Shown here in pieces: positions 51,594 to 60,694 of a stretch of 64,000 nt of DNA (position 1 is its first letter; each line of letters starts with the position of its first letter). This stretch comes from RHLJ01 sp965601955. Lineage in GTDB: Bacteria > Bacteroidota > Rhodothermia > Balneolales > Balneolaceae. The notes beneath the pieces were generated by a model. The model did not search any database, had not been told where the DNA came from, and saw only the letters and a list, made by a program, of their open reading frames with translations. The position numbers and the translations under genes were made by a program. Location of the stretch: assembly GCA_965601955.1 (NCBI GenBank), contig OZ271855.1, forward strand, positions 3,472,001 through 3,536,000. The letters run 5' to 3'.

Positions 51594-54500
51594 CTAAAAC
51601 ATCCTGGCTAAAACCACGGTTTCTTTAAAAGTCCGATCGCTTCCTGTAGCACTATTATAAGCCTCGAAAAGCACAATATAGATTCCTACCCTGTTCTTTC
51701 GACGGTCATCAGTAAGACCATCCCAAATCAAAGAGCCTTCAAAGCCTGCCTGTACTCCATCTGCCAATTCTCTCACTTCACGACCATATCTGTCAAATAT
51801 CCGGACTCTAAGCAGATAATCGGGAGCATCCAGTGTATAGTTGATAAACAGGTTATCCTCGAAGCCATCATCATCAGGAGAGAAAGGGTTGGGAGAAAAA
51901 GAAATCCCGGATGAAGATGGCGGGCTTCCCGGCTGCTGGAAAATAGTGTTCTGCATGGTAGGCGTTCCACCACTTATATCAGTGCTGGAGCTCCAATTGC
52001 TTTCATCATTGCCTGGGCCTTCAGGGTTTATCCGTTCCAGGGCAATACCGTCGGTATCAAATACATTGGGGTTGTGCCAGCTTTCATCATAAAACACAGA
52101 ATCTGTTGTAGCTCCGGTACTATCAGCTATGTAAATGGCATCGCCTGAAGAAGCGAGGCTTAAACTCGAACGATCAACTCTCATTGTAAACTGATCTGAC
52201 TCTCCTTCGAGACTGAAATACTGTGCAATCCGACTACTCGTAAATGTTTCTGCTTCATCCTCCGAATAAATCAAAAAATACCCTCCTGCCGGAATCCACT
52301 TAAACTCTGACGAAACAGGTTCAATGGTTCTGATTTCATCATCCTCATCCGGAGCATCATGAATCGTTATTCCCTCTAATGAAATGGCTTCATTGGTAGG
52401 GTTGTAAAGCTCGATATATTCTGTCTGATCAGGAAGATTATCATCCGAATCCGCCAGTGGATCGAACAAAATCTCGTTGATCACAATACCCCCTCGATAA
52501 AGGGGTGATGCAATTGGAGCGCTCACTTCTGCTGACCTGTTCCCTTTAATATCTTCCAGGTTCTGAACTACAACATCAAGATTTGTACTTCCCGGAGCTT
52601 TGTGAATCACATTTAGTCCATTTTGCATCCATTTCAGAAAAATCACATTTCCCTGATTCGGGTCAAATTCAATCACCCTCGACTCTAATGCATTTACAAA
52701 GAACTGAGTTTCAGGAACAAGGCTTATGAACTCTGAAAAAACTACTTTCACGACCGTATCTATTTGTGTGGAAAAAATGATTCCCGGAGCGGTAACATCC
52801 TCTTCAAACAGAGAACTCTCCGAACCTGCACTAAATCCGGATTGAGCAGTACTTGTTCCCCAATTGGAAGGATCATTAGAAGCAGCGCCAGGGTCTCTTC
52901 TCTCCAGGGATACCCCGGGAGTATTTCCTCCCCAATCCGATTCATAAAACAAACTATCAATGGTTATACCTTCCGTATTTCTAATCACAATCTCATCGCC
53001 ACTATCATTTAAAGAAGGGAAATCACTCAAGTAGACTCCATTTTGGATAGTTGCAGCAAAATCTTCACGATCCGTAAGAACCAGATACTCTCCTGCAGGC
53101 AGGAAGGTACCTTCAGGAATTTCAGCATCATTATTACCTGCATCAATGAGTTCCCATCCTGAAAGGTCAATATTCTTTTCTGTTGGGTTTACTAATTCCA
53201 CAAACTCAGGAGAAAGCTCATTTAGCCTGCGATATAGAATTTCATTTATCACAACATCTCCGCGCACAGCTGGCAAAACCTCAAAGTAAGTGGCCAACTC
53301 AACCTGTTCGGTTAACCTGTTCCCGAAAATATCCTCAATTCCGGAAACGGTAATCTCGTAAACCTGGCCATCGATAAACGGGTTTAATACATCTATGAAT
53401 ACCGAATCCAGATTTACCCTAATTTCACTGATTTGTACCACCGGATTGAGTAGGTAATTCTCAAGATTTGTAGCTGATTCCATAGTTGGAGCTTCACTAA
53501 ATATTAATCTCAAGCTTTGATCACCAACAAAAGCGGTGCTTATCACAAAAGGAGCTTCTTCATCGGGTGCTATTTCGTTGGTAAGGCCTGGAGTTCCTAA
53601 GCTCGGTGAAGGGCTATCCCCCCAATTTGCCTGGAAAGTACCTGAAACACTTGCTGACTTTCTTTCAAGTGATACTTCATCCCCTCCCCAATCACTGGTG
53701 TAAGTAAGGGAGTCAATTAATACTCCGTCAGAATCTCTGAGTACCAGGTCATCAGTACTATTGTTGAGTGCCGGAAATCCAGAAACCTCAATTAAAGAAG
53801 TGCCTGGAAAGGTTTCTACAATGGTACTGTCTATAGCTAAAACCAGATAACCCCCGGGGCTTAAAAAATATGAAGCAGGCGTTATAGTTCTTGGACTACC
53901 CGAATTATCGTTAAAAGTCCACCCTCTCAAATCAAAGGTCTTATCCGTGTGATTGTGGATTTCTACAAATTCTGAATAACCATCTGCCGGATCATACATG
54001 AACTCATTAATCACAACTTCTCCTTCAATTGCTGAATCTGCAACAACATATTCTAATTCAAATTCTAGTGAACCAGCTTCATTCCCAAAAAGATCTACCT
54101 GGTTATCGGCTATAAATCTATAACTACCTGATGGAATAGATTGTATCATCACTAACTCTACTCCAGTAGAACTAAAAAATTCAGCGTTTTTAAAACCAAA
54201 CAGAACCGGCATATCAAAGAACGTTGCCAGTCCATAGTTATCCGGATTGAGAGCCGGACCCTCATCAACAATTTCTGAATATGTTACCCTTACTGTGGAA
54301 TCATTTACTATGATCACATTCTCTAATACAGGTGGGCTTGTATCCAGCTCAATAGCATTACTTCTTCCTGGTGTACCAACAGGCATTGGAGAGTCTCCCC
54401 AATTCGCCTGGAATGTTGATGCCAGATCAGGACTACGACGCTCAAGGGCGACATCTACCCCACCCCAATCGGGCGTGTATTCGAGGGAATCTATACTATT

Positions 54501-55751
54501 CCCTTCAGCATCAAATACCCTGATTTGATCGGTAGTATTATTTAGAGCGGGAAGAGAAACATCTGCATACACTCCATCCCCAAATTCATCGGTAAGTGCA
54601 TCCGGGTTAGAAGTAACAACCAGGAAACTATCCGGAAGCAACACCAGGTCTTCATCGCTTATTTCAGTAAGGGATGAATTGTCTCCAATCTCCCAGCCAT
54701 TAAGATTTAGGTATTTGGAGGATGTATTTCTTAGCTCTATATATTCCGCTAATCCGGAACCAGTTGGGGGATCTTTTAAAAACTCATTGATGATAACGTC
54801 TCCTACAAGAAATTCATCGAAAATGAAGAAGTTGAGAGTAGTATCGGTTAATACCGTATCGTTATTAAAACTTTCAATCCCGGAAATGAACAACTCATTT
54901 TCTCCTCCTGGTATTGCCAGATTGAATGCCACCCGAATAGTATCATTTGAAAGGTCTGAGACGGTGTTTGGAAGCGTAGCACCATTTAGCACAAAGTCTG
55001 ATACCTGAACAGTGCTAACATCCACCTCTCTTGTGAAGGTAATATCTATCTCAAATTGATTTTGCAGCTCAAAGCTACTAACTCTCAAAGGGGCAATAAT
55101 TACCGGTGGCGGGTCAATTTTGAAATCGAAGTAGAAATCATCGGTGCGAGTGCTTGTATAGCTCACCCACACCCCAAAAAAGGAAGAGCTTGTATGCGTG
55201 TTATCCAGGATAGTATTCCCGGAATCTTTCAATTCCCCATTATACCCTTCTCCAACTTCGATTGACCAGTTTCCACTCCCATCTCTGGATACCTTTACCC
55301 GGTATTCACCCCCCGCTTGGAATACAGTAGTATCCTGTAAAATGGTGGTTTGAGATCCTGCATCAAGCCGAACAAGCGTGAATACATCATCTCCGGTTTG
55401 ACCAATTCTCAATGCATATCCATTTACAGCTCCATCTAAATCGGCGATATCACTCATCAAATAAATTTCGGCACGATTGCTATTCGAAGGTGCTCCGCCA
55501 TCAATACGAACAAAGAATTCCCACTCTCCTATTATAGTTGAAGAAGCGGTAGACAGGTATGAACTAGACGCTTCATTATCATTTAGCCGAAGTACATTAT
55601 TACCGTCCAGGTCAAAAATGACAAAGTTACTATCAGCTCCTGACCAGGCTGGATTGGTAGTAAAATCTCCATCTGAGAAGTCATCCTCAAAATTTTGAGC
55701 ATATATAGGAAAGGAGAAAAGTAAAAGCAGACAGGTAAACAATACTTTCAT
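51594..55751 (-). CDS. Large secreted lamin-tail-domain repeat protein
   Basis: A 1385-residue exported protein (signal peptide about 1-18, ending PIYAQ). After an N-terminal beta-sandwich of about 200 residues there are four lamin-tail (LTD) modules, beginning about residues 315, 573, 829 and 1085, each with a V-V/I-I-N-E-F/I-L opening, an ELRN/EIHN/ELVN/ELYN strand and a GW segment. Spacing is 256-258 residues. LTDs 1 to 3 are each followed by an SbsA-like Ig domain with a conserved F-S-E acidic turn, and sentences such as FQANWGDSP recur. The C-terminal about 90 residues (SFSPNPFSPDDDGFEDN, IFDRYGREVREL) form a FlgD-like secretion/sorting domain. Likely surface or extracellular; target unknown. 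The last gene in its direction, next to the repeat at 51402-51592. Confidence 0.85.
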   Translation of the reverse strand: MKVLFTCLLLLFSFPIYAQNFEDDFSDGDFTTNPAWSGADSNFVIFDLDGNNVLRLNDNEASSSYLSTASSTIIGEWEFFVRIDGGAPSNSNRAEIYLMSDIADLDGAVNGYALRIGQTGDDVFTLVRLDAGSQTTILQDTTVFQAGGEYRVKVSRDGSGNWSIEVGEGYNGELKDSGNTILDNTHTSSSFFGVWVSYTSTRTDDFYFDFKIDPPPVIIAPLRVSSFELQNQFEIDITFTREVDVSTVQVSDFVLNGATLPNTVSDLSNDTIRVAFNLAIPGGENELFISGIESFNNDTVLTDTTLNFFIFDEFLVGDVIINEFLKDPPTGSGLAEYIELRNTSSKYLNLNGWEIGDNSSLTEISDEDLVLLPDSFLVVTSNPDALTDEFGDGVYADVSLPALNNTTDQIRVFDAEGNSIDSLEYTPDWGGVDVALERRSPDLASTFQANWGDSPMPVGTPGRSNAIELDTSPPVLENVIIVNDSTVRVTYSEIVDEGPALNPDNYGLATFFDMPVLFGFKNAEFFSSTGVELVMIQSIPSGSYRFIADNQVDLFGNEAGSLEFELEYVVADSAIEGEVVINEFMYDPADGYSEFVEIHNHTDKTFDLRGWTFNDNSGSPRTITPASYFLSPGGYLVLAIDSTIVETFPGTSLIEVSGFPALNNSTDDLVLRDSDGVLIDSLTYTSDWGGDEVSLERKSASVSGTFQANWGDSPSPSLGTPGLTNEIAPDEEAPFVISTAFVGDQSLRLIFSEAPTMESATNLENYLLNPVVQISEIRVNLDSVFIDVLNPFIDGQVYEITVSGIEDIFGNRLTEQVELATYFEVLPAVRGDVVINEILYRRLNELSPEFVELVNPTEKNIDLSGWELIDAGNNDAEIPEGTFLPAGEYLVLTDREDFAATIQNGVYLSDFPSLNDSGDEIVIRNTEGITIDSLFYESDWGGNTPGVSLERRDPGAASNDPSNWGTSTAQSGFSAGSESSLFEEDVTAPGIIFSTQIDTVVKVVFSEFISLVPETQFFVNALESRVIEFDPNQGNVIFLKWMQNGLNVIHKAPGSTNLDVVVQNLEDIKGNRSAEVSAPIASPLYRGGIVINEILFDPLADSDDNLPDQTEYIELYNPTNEAISLEGITIHDAPDEDDEIRTIEPVSSEFKWIPAGGYFLIYSEDEAETFTSSRIAQYFSLEGESDQFTMRVDRSSLSLASSGDAIYIADSTGATTDSVFYDESWHNPNVFDTDGIALERINPEGPGNDESNWSSSTDISGGTPTMQNTIFQQPGSPPSSSGISFSPNPFSPDDDGFEDNLFINYTLDAPDYLLRVRIFDRYGREVRELADGVQAGFEGSLIWDGLTDDRRKNRVGIYIVLFEAYNSATGSDRTFKETVVLARMF

Positions 55752-55950
55752 GCAATCAGAATAATTGCACTAAATCACTTAATCAACCTTAGGTGTAAGT
55801 CTTAATAAACTGTTAACCAAAAAAATAGGGTAAAAGGTTATCCACCTCTTACCCCTGGAAGGACATTGAGATTTTACTCTCAAAGGCAATGATTGTCGTC
55901 TCTATGCTTGTTAAGTCAGACCGATTAAACAGGAAGTCCTTACAGATTTT

Positions 55951-55977
55951 TTGTACTTTTTTTCTGACCTAAATTTG
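55951..55977 (+). promoter_or_regulatory. Candidate promoter of the PH-like gene pair (TTG / TAAATTTG)
   Basis: TTG at 55951 and TAAATTTG at 55970-55977, spaced by 16 bases, one short of the 17-23 range for TTG-N-TAnnTTTG promoters. The start codon at 56010 is 33 bases downstream. Confidence 0.4.
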
Positions 55978-56009
55978 AAAAACCAAATCTAATATTTAAT
56001 AGACTTAGC

Positions 56010-56396
56010 ATGCGTAGCTTACCTTTTTACATGGACGATTTAAACGGCGGATTTATGAAATTAGACGGAATCCTGCGCATGGAGAAGGGGAAATTCTACC
56101 TGGAATTCCAAAAAACTGATGCCATTTTGGAGACTTTTAAATCGGATGTGAGGGAATTGGAAATAGACCTTTCCGAAATAGCGATGCTTGAATTCAAAAA
56201 AGGGGTGTTTTCAAACAAGCTGATCATCCATGCAAAACGCGCTGTTACTTTCCAGGATTTTCCAGGGAACCACCTTACCGAAAGGGTTCTCAAGATCAAA
56301 AGAAAGCATCGGGAAATAGCTGCCTCTCTTTCTTCCAATGCGAACTTAGAGCTTTCGGAGAGGAAGCTCAGGGAATTATCAGGAGATGATGAATGA
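56010..56396 (+). CDS. Small PH-like protein, first of a paralogous pair
   Basis: A 128-residue soluble protein, no signal peptide or membrane segment. The pattern of alternating beta strands followed by a C-terminal helix (about residues 99-122) resembles a bacterial PH-like fold. It is a paralog of the next gene: FKKGVFSNKL here aligns with FKKGLFSGRL there, DFPGNHLTERVLKIKR with PLPGSLQGRITLKISR, and LELSERKLREL with IALSERKLKEL at the C-terminus. I know no named function. The two are co-translated, with the next ATG overlapping its stop by four bases. Confidence 0.6.
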   Translation: MRSLPFYMDDLNGGFMKLDGILRMEKGKFYLEFQKTDAILETFKSDVRELEIDLSEIAMLEFKKGVFSNKLIIHAKRAVTFQDFPGNHLTERVLKIKRKHREIAASLSSNANLELSERKLRELSGDDE

Positions 56397-56773
56397 GCGT
56401 AGCCTATGAATACAGCTTACTCCAGCAAAATGATCACCAAACCCCATATAAATATGTAAAAGGGGTTTTGAGTATCGAAGGAGAAGAATTGCTCTTTGAG
56501 TTTAAAGTCTATGATCCTGCTGGAAATGTGTTGAGCACCTTGAATAAGTTTTCGATCAATGTGGAATACCTTAAGAATATTGACTTCAAAAAGGGACTGT
56601 TCTCGGGAAGGCTCTCTATTGAAACAACCAAAATGGTATTCCTTGACCCTCTTCCGGGCAGTTTACAAGGTAGAATTACCCTAAAAATCTCTCGAAGTGA
56701 CAGGAATTATGCTCATGATTTTGCCCAAAAATTGCGAATAGCCCTGTCTGAAAGGAAGCTGAAGGAATTGTAA
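56393..56773 (+). CDS. Small PH-like protein, second of a paralogous pair
   Basis: 126 residues. It shares the FKKGLFSGRL strand-turn, the PLPG loop and the C-terminal ALSERKLKEL helix with its neighbour, indicating tandem duplication. The N-terminus (SVAYEYSLLQQNDHQTPYKYVKG) differs strongly and extends the sheet. No catalytic motif is visible, so a binding or dimerisation role is more likely than an enzymatic one. ATG overlaps the preceding gene by four bases. Its 3' end is followed by an AT-rich inverted repeat shared with asd. Confidence 0.6.
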   Translation: MSVAYEYSLLQQNDHQTPYKYVKGVLSIEGEELLFEFKVYDPAGNVLSTLNKFSINVEYLKNIDFKKGLFSGRLSIETTKMVFLDPLPGSLQGRITLKISRSDRNYAHDFAQKLRIALSERKLKEL

Positions 56774-56785
56774 AGTCAAGAATAG

Positions 56786-56881
56786 GAAGTAAGAATATTC
56801 AGTAAAGAATACCGAAATAAGAACAAATGATCATCTTTCAATGTTCGTACTTCTTATATCCTTGTTCTTTATTCTTACTTC
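56786..56881. repeat. AT-rich inverted repeat between the PH-like pair and asd
   Basis: Arms 56786-56797 (GAAGTAAGAATA) and 56870-56881 (TATTCTTACTTC) are perfect 12-base inverted copies, with a further inner TAAGAACA / TGTTCTTT pair. The right arm reaches over the asd stop codon. The spacer contains CTTTCAATGTTCG, which shares TTCAATGTTC with the repeat at 51402. It might act as an AT-only hairpin, but no GC stem is present. Confidence 0.5.
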
Positions 56882-57924
56882 AAATACCCTTTCTTCACCA
56901 ATAACTCAGCATTCAGAATAGCACCACCTGCTGCACCACGAATGGTATTATGTGCCATACAAACAAAACTGATGTCGAATACTTCGGCCTCTCTTAAACG
57001 CCCCATATGTAGCTGCATTCCGCCTTCCTGGTCGGCATGTAATCGAGGTTGAGGGTACTTAACTTCATTATGCAATTTGATGACATCTTCCGGAGCTGAA
57101 GGAAGTCCTAGTTCTGAAATAGGATTATTGAAACCCAAAATAGCTTCTCTCACTTCTTCAATTGATGCGGAAGGATTGGAAAGCTTCAAAGTAACTGCTG
57201 CCATATGGCCATTGAGCGTAGGTACACGAGTGCAGGTAGCCTGTACAGCAAATGAAGGTTCATTAATGGAACCAGCTCCATATTCACCTAATAATTTCTG
57301 AGTTTCAGGAGCAATCTTTGGCTCTTCCCCGGGAATGAAAGGCACTACATTTCCAAGAATATCTAAACTGGCTACACCCGGATATCCTGCACCGGAAATG
57401 GCTTGCATCGTAGTCACAATCATAGAATCGATTCCAAAAGCATCATAAATAGGCTTTAAAGCTATGGATAAAGGAACTGCCACACAGTTTGGATTCGTAA
57501 CAATCCAGCCTGATCCGTCTTCAGTAAATGTTTGTGTTTTGATGAGCTCAATGTGATTAGGATTTACCTCAGGTACCAATAATGGCACATTAGGATCCAT
57601 TCTGTAATTTTTCGCATTCGAAATAACGGGAATACCAGCTCTGGCAAATGCTCCTTCCACTTCAAAAGCCACACTGGAATCCAACCCTGAGAAAACAAAG
57701 TCTACCCCATCAAAAAAGGAAGGATCACATGTTGAAACTGTTTTCGATGATATGTATTCAGGAAGAGGTACATCTTCAATCCAGTTTGCCGCCTCTTTAT
57801 ACTTCTTACCGGCTGAACGTTCTGATGCTCCGAGAGCGGTTATCGTAAACCAGGGGTGTCCCTGTAATAAGCGAATAAATTTTTGACCTACAGCGCCCGT
57901 AGCGCCCAGTATTCCAACGTTCAT
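56875..57924 (-). CDS. asd: Aspartate-semialdehyde dehydrogenase, archaeal/fungal type
   Basis: 349 residues from ATG 57924 (a TTG two codons earlier is possible). Converts aspartyl phosphate to aspartate-4-semialdehyde, the branch point to lysine, threonine and methionine. NVGILGATGAVGQKFIRLL (2-20) is the NADP fold, Cys147 in VTNPNCVAVPL is the catalytic thiol, and FAVQATCTRVPTLNGHMAAV carries the catalytic His region. The sequence is closer to the archaeal/fungal (M. jannaschii-like) subfamily than to the enterobacterial one. The start is immediately preceded by a heptad inverted repeat. Confidence 0.93.
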   Translation of the reverse strand: MNVGILGATGAVGQKFIRLLQGHPWFTITALGASERSAGKKYKEAANWIEDVPLPEYISSKTVSTCDPSFFDGVDFVFSGLDSSVAFEVEGAFARAGIPVISNAKNYRMDPNVPLLVPEVNPNHIELIKTQTFTEDGSGWIVTNPNCVAVPLSIALKPIYDAFGIDSMIVTTMQAISGAGYPGVASLDILGNVVPFIPGEEPKIAPETQKLLGEYGAGSINEPSFAVQATCTRVPTLNGHMAAVTLKLSNPSASIEEVREAILGFNNPISELGLPSAPEDVIKLHNEVKYPQPRLHADQEGGMQLHMGRLREAEVFDISFVCMAHNTIRGAAGGAILNAELLVKKGYLK

Positions 57925-57927
57925 GAA

Positions 57928-57997
57928 CAATTAAGAATTAAGAATGAGTGATTTTCGAATCTGGAAATTACCATTCTTAATTCTTAATTCTTAATTG
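57928..57997. repeat. Inverted heptanucleotide (TTAAGAA) repeat upstream of asd and glyS
   Basis: The left arm at 57928-57946 has two TTAAGAA-type units reading CAATTAAGAATTAAGAATG. The right arm, 57972-57997, has three units in inverted orientation, ending TTCTTAATTG. The two arms have 25 bases between them and could form a long AT hairpin. It begins three bases from the asd start codon and is 110 bases before glyS. The unit TTAAGAATT also occurs in the repeat at 51402. Confidence 0.65.
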
Positions 57998-58109
57998 AGG
58001 CGGGTTAATATTTACACTTAATAACTTTCTTGCTTTGGTAGTAAAAAGGAGATAGTAAATCCTTATCTTTTCCGCCCTGAAAAACTCACGCAACGAAGCA
58101 GAAAACTAC

Positions 58110-59558
58110 ATGTCGAATTTAGACAGTCTTGATAAAATCGTTTCCCTGGCAAAAGCCAGAGGTTTCATCTTCCAATCCTCTGAAATCTATGGCGGACTTA
58201 GCGCTGTTTATGATTACGGCCCCTTAGGAGTAGAACTCAAGAGAAACATCCGCAATGCATGGTGGAAAGAAATGACCCAGCGCCATGATAATATTGTGGG
58301 GGTGGATGCCGCGATCTTTATGCATCCTAAAGTATGGGAGGCCAGTGGGCATGTAGCTGGATTCAACGACCCCATGATTGACGACAAACAGTCTAAGAAG
58401 AGATATCGAGCTGATATGATTATCGAGCAGTATATCCTAAAACTTGAAAAGGATGGAAAAACTGAAAAAGCTGGTGAACTCCAGGAATTATTAGATACCT
58501 CCGGAACGCGAAAGAGTCTCACCGAAGACTTGTACGATATCATCATCGAAAATGAAATTAAAGCGCCGGATTCGGGAGCTTTTGACTGGACGGAAGTACG
58601 TCAGTTCAACCTGATGTTTAAAACGGCTTTTGGTGCGACTGCCAGTGAAGATGATGCTGTATACTTACGACCAGAAACAGCCCAGGGTATTTTTGTGAAT
58701 TATAAGAATGTATTGGATTCTACCAGGGTTCAGGTTCCTTTTGGCATTGCTCAAACGGGTAAAGCTTTCCGAAATGAAGTAGTTGCCCGGCAGTTTGTAT
58801 TCCGTATGCGTGAGTTTGAGCAGATGGAAATGCAATACTTTGTTGAACCAGGCGCTGATGCAGATGCTTATGGTACATGGAAAGAAAAGAGAATTGGCTG
58901 GCATAAAAGCATTGGTATTCGCGAAGAAAATTTACGCTTTGCAGATCACCCTACTGATAAATTGGCCCACTATGCACTCGCTGCAGTTGATGTACAATAC
59001 CAATTCCCCATTGGCTGGCAGGAAGTAGAAGGTATCCATAACCGCTCTGATTTTGACTTAACCCAGCACCAGGAATATTCAGGCAAAAAACTGGATTACT
59101 TCGACCAGAAGCAGAATAAACGATATGTACCTTATGTAATTGAAACCTCTATTGGCCTTGATCGATGTACCTTAATGGTTCTTTGTGATGCTTATCGTGA
59201 AGAAGAAGTAGATGGAGATAAAAGAACCGTACTCAAAATGCACCCGGAATTAGCACCGGTTCAGGTTGGCGTTTTCCCACTCATTAAAAAGCCAGACTTG
59301 CAGGAATTAGCCCATAAAATTGATGCTGATCTACGAGAAGACTTCTCTGTTCAGTACGATGAAGCAGGTTCTATTGGCAAGCGGTACCGTAGGCTAGATG
59401 AGGCCGGTACTCCATTCTGTATCACAGTCGATTTTGATGGATTAGAAGACAATACGGTTACTATTCGTCATAGAGATGACATGAGCCAGGAACGCATTTC
59501 AGTAGATAAAGTAGCTGATGCAATCAAAGACGGGATAAAGGGCTGGAAAGCAGGTTAG
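58110..59558 (+). CDS. glyS: Glycyl-tRNA synthetase, homodimeric type
   Basis: A 482-residue class II synthetase of the single-chain (alpha2) type rather than the alpha2beta2 GlyQ/GlyS form. LVSLAKARGFIFQSSEIYGG-like opening, DYGPLGVELKRNIRNAWW (about residues 31-48), motif 2 FRNEVVARQFVFRMREFEQME, and motif 3 SIGLDRCTLMVLCDAY (near 350-365) are visible, followed by an anticodon-binding domain with APVQVGVFPL. Charges tRNA-Gly with glycine in the cytoplasm. Its gene overlaps the DoxX-like gene by four bases, tail to tail. Confidence 0.95.
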   Translation: MSNLDSLDKIVSLAKARGFIFQSSEIYGGLSAVYDYGPLGVELKRNIRNAWWKEMTQRHDNIVGVDAAIFMHPKVWEASGHVAGFNDPMIDDKQSKKRYRADMIIEQYILKLEKDGKTEKAGELQELLDTSGTRKSLTEDLYDIIIENEIKAPDSGAFDWTEVRQFNLMFKTAFGATASEDDAVYLRPETAQGIFVNYKNVLDSTRVQVPFGIAQTGKAFRNEVVARQFVFRMREFEQMEMQYFVEPGADADAYGTWKEKRIGWHKSIGIREENLRFADHPTDKLAHYALAAVDVQYQFPIGWQEVEGIHNRSDFDLTQHQEYSGKKLDYFDQKQNKRYVPYVIETSIGLDRCTLMVLCDAYREEEVDGDKRTVLKMHPELAPVQVGVFPLIKKPDLQELAHKIDADLREDFSVQYDEAGSIGKRYRRLDEAGTPFCITVDFDGLEDNTVTIRHRDDMSQERISVDKVADAIKDGIKGWKAG

Positions 59559-60007
59559 GTATCTACTTTATATAAAGAAGATTTCAAAAGGGGAAGGTAG
59601 TTTTCATAATTCCATAGTAGGAGTATGATGTTTCCCATTACCATTGCGGTGGTAATAAATGGGGTTCCTTTCATTTGCAGCGCTGCCGAAACCAGAAAAA
59701 TGTTGACCGTTATCGGCATCATAAGAAGGGCGGTTAGCACAGCTGTACGGTTAAAAAGAATAAGTACACCAAGAACAATCTGAAGCATCCCGATGAAATT
59801 CCAATAAAACCCGGTTTGATACATGGCTTCGAAAAAGAAACCTACCGGGTTATCTATTGGAAGTAAGGTGAATTTTACTCCCGGTAATTTTCTTGCTCCC
59901 GATATAATAAAAGTCCCGCTCATCCCAATCCTCAGAAATACATAGAAGAGCTGAAAAACCCTTTTAGTTCTGAGTATTTCTATTCTTTGAAAAAAACTAG
60001 TACTCAT
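59555..60007 (-). CDS. DoxX-like small membrane protein
   Basis: A 150-residue protein with four predicted transmembrane helices. The stretch RIGMSGTFIISGARKLPG at about residues 26-43 matches the DoxX family start (SGxxKL), and GFYWNFIGMLQIVLGVLILF is the typical second to third helix. Redox or thiosulfate-related roles are described for some members, but none can be assigned here. First or second in a minus-strand run; the M50-like gene ends six bases upstream of its start. Confidence 0.6.
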   Translation of the reverse strand: MSTSFFQRIEILRTKRVFQLFYVFLRIGMSGTFIISGARKLPGVKFTLLPIDNPVGFFFEAMYQTGFYWNFIGMLQIVLGVLILFNRTAVLTALLMMPITVNIFLVSAALQMKGTPFITTAMVMGNIILLLWNYENYLPLLKSSLYKVDT

Positions 60008-60012
60008 CTGAG

Positions 60013-60690
60013 CTAAGCTTTTTTGGGATCGAAATACTTTTTCGTGTAGATATACCCGATTATAGTCACGATCTCATTGATGATGAACAAGTAGGCAATA
60101 CCGATAAAGGTTCCGCTTAATACTCCTTTGTTGACGAGTAGGTACTCTAAGCCTCCAAAAATTGGCCCCCATAGTATGTATGGGAAAAGCGTGAAGTAAA
60201 AAATGAACCAAAGCCATTTCCTTTTATTCTCTATGGCCTTATATGCTTCAATTAAAGGAGGAACACAAATCAACCAAATAATGCCAGCTACTATCCACAT
60301 AAGCTCATCTGATCTTCCCCAAATCTTTACTGCAGCATAGTATTCATCATTTAATTCAAAAAATGGCATAATCATCCTTTGAAGGGGAAGTTGTGCAAAG
60401 ATTAAAGCAAAGCCTATTTGCTTCGTGTACTCTGTGGCCTCTTTCTTCCTCAGCATCCAGGCTCCTATCCACATTATTGCAAAGGTAAAAACTGGCCCGG
60501 CGAATGTAGCTATGTATTTCTGCTTTTGATCATCAGAGCAGGTGGTTTTGAAATAATTGAAGGTTTTATATCCCCAATCTCCACAAATCGCAGAGCCTAC
60601 AAAGTGATGAACCAGCTCATGCAAAGACGCATAAAGCATAACCATACAATAAAAAGCCAAACAATATTTCCAGGTGATTTTAATCTTCAT
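60013..60690 (-). CDS. Small M50-like (HExxH) membrane protease
   Basis: A 225-residue protein with about six transmembrane helices. A zinc-binding HELVHH is at residues 24-29 in the first hydrophobic segment, and FAGPVFTFAIMW (about 64-75) resembles the AGP motif of site-2 proteases. The later NxxPxxxLDG metal ligand of S2P is not evident, so activity is not certain. It could be a degenerate or alternative intramembrane metallopeptidase. Sits between the AHSA1-like gene (4 bases apart) and the DoxX-like gene (5 bases apart), so an operon is likely. Confidence 0.55.
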   Translation of the reverse strand: MKIKITWKYCLAFYCMVMLYASLHELVHHFVGSAICGDWGYKTFNYFKTTCSDDQKQKYIATFAGPVFTFAIMWIGAWMLRKKEATEYTKQIGFALIFAQLPLQRMIMPFFELNDEYYAAVKIWGRSDELMWIVAGIIWLICVPPLIEAYKAIENKRKWLWFIFYFTLFPYILWGPIFGGLEYLLVNKGVLSGTFIGIAYLFIINEIVTIIGYIYTKKYFDPKKA

Positions 60691-60694
60691 TTTT

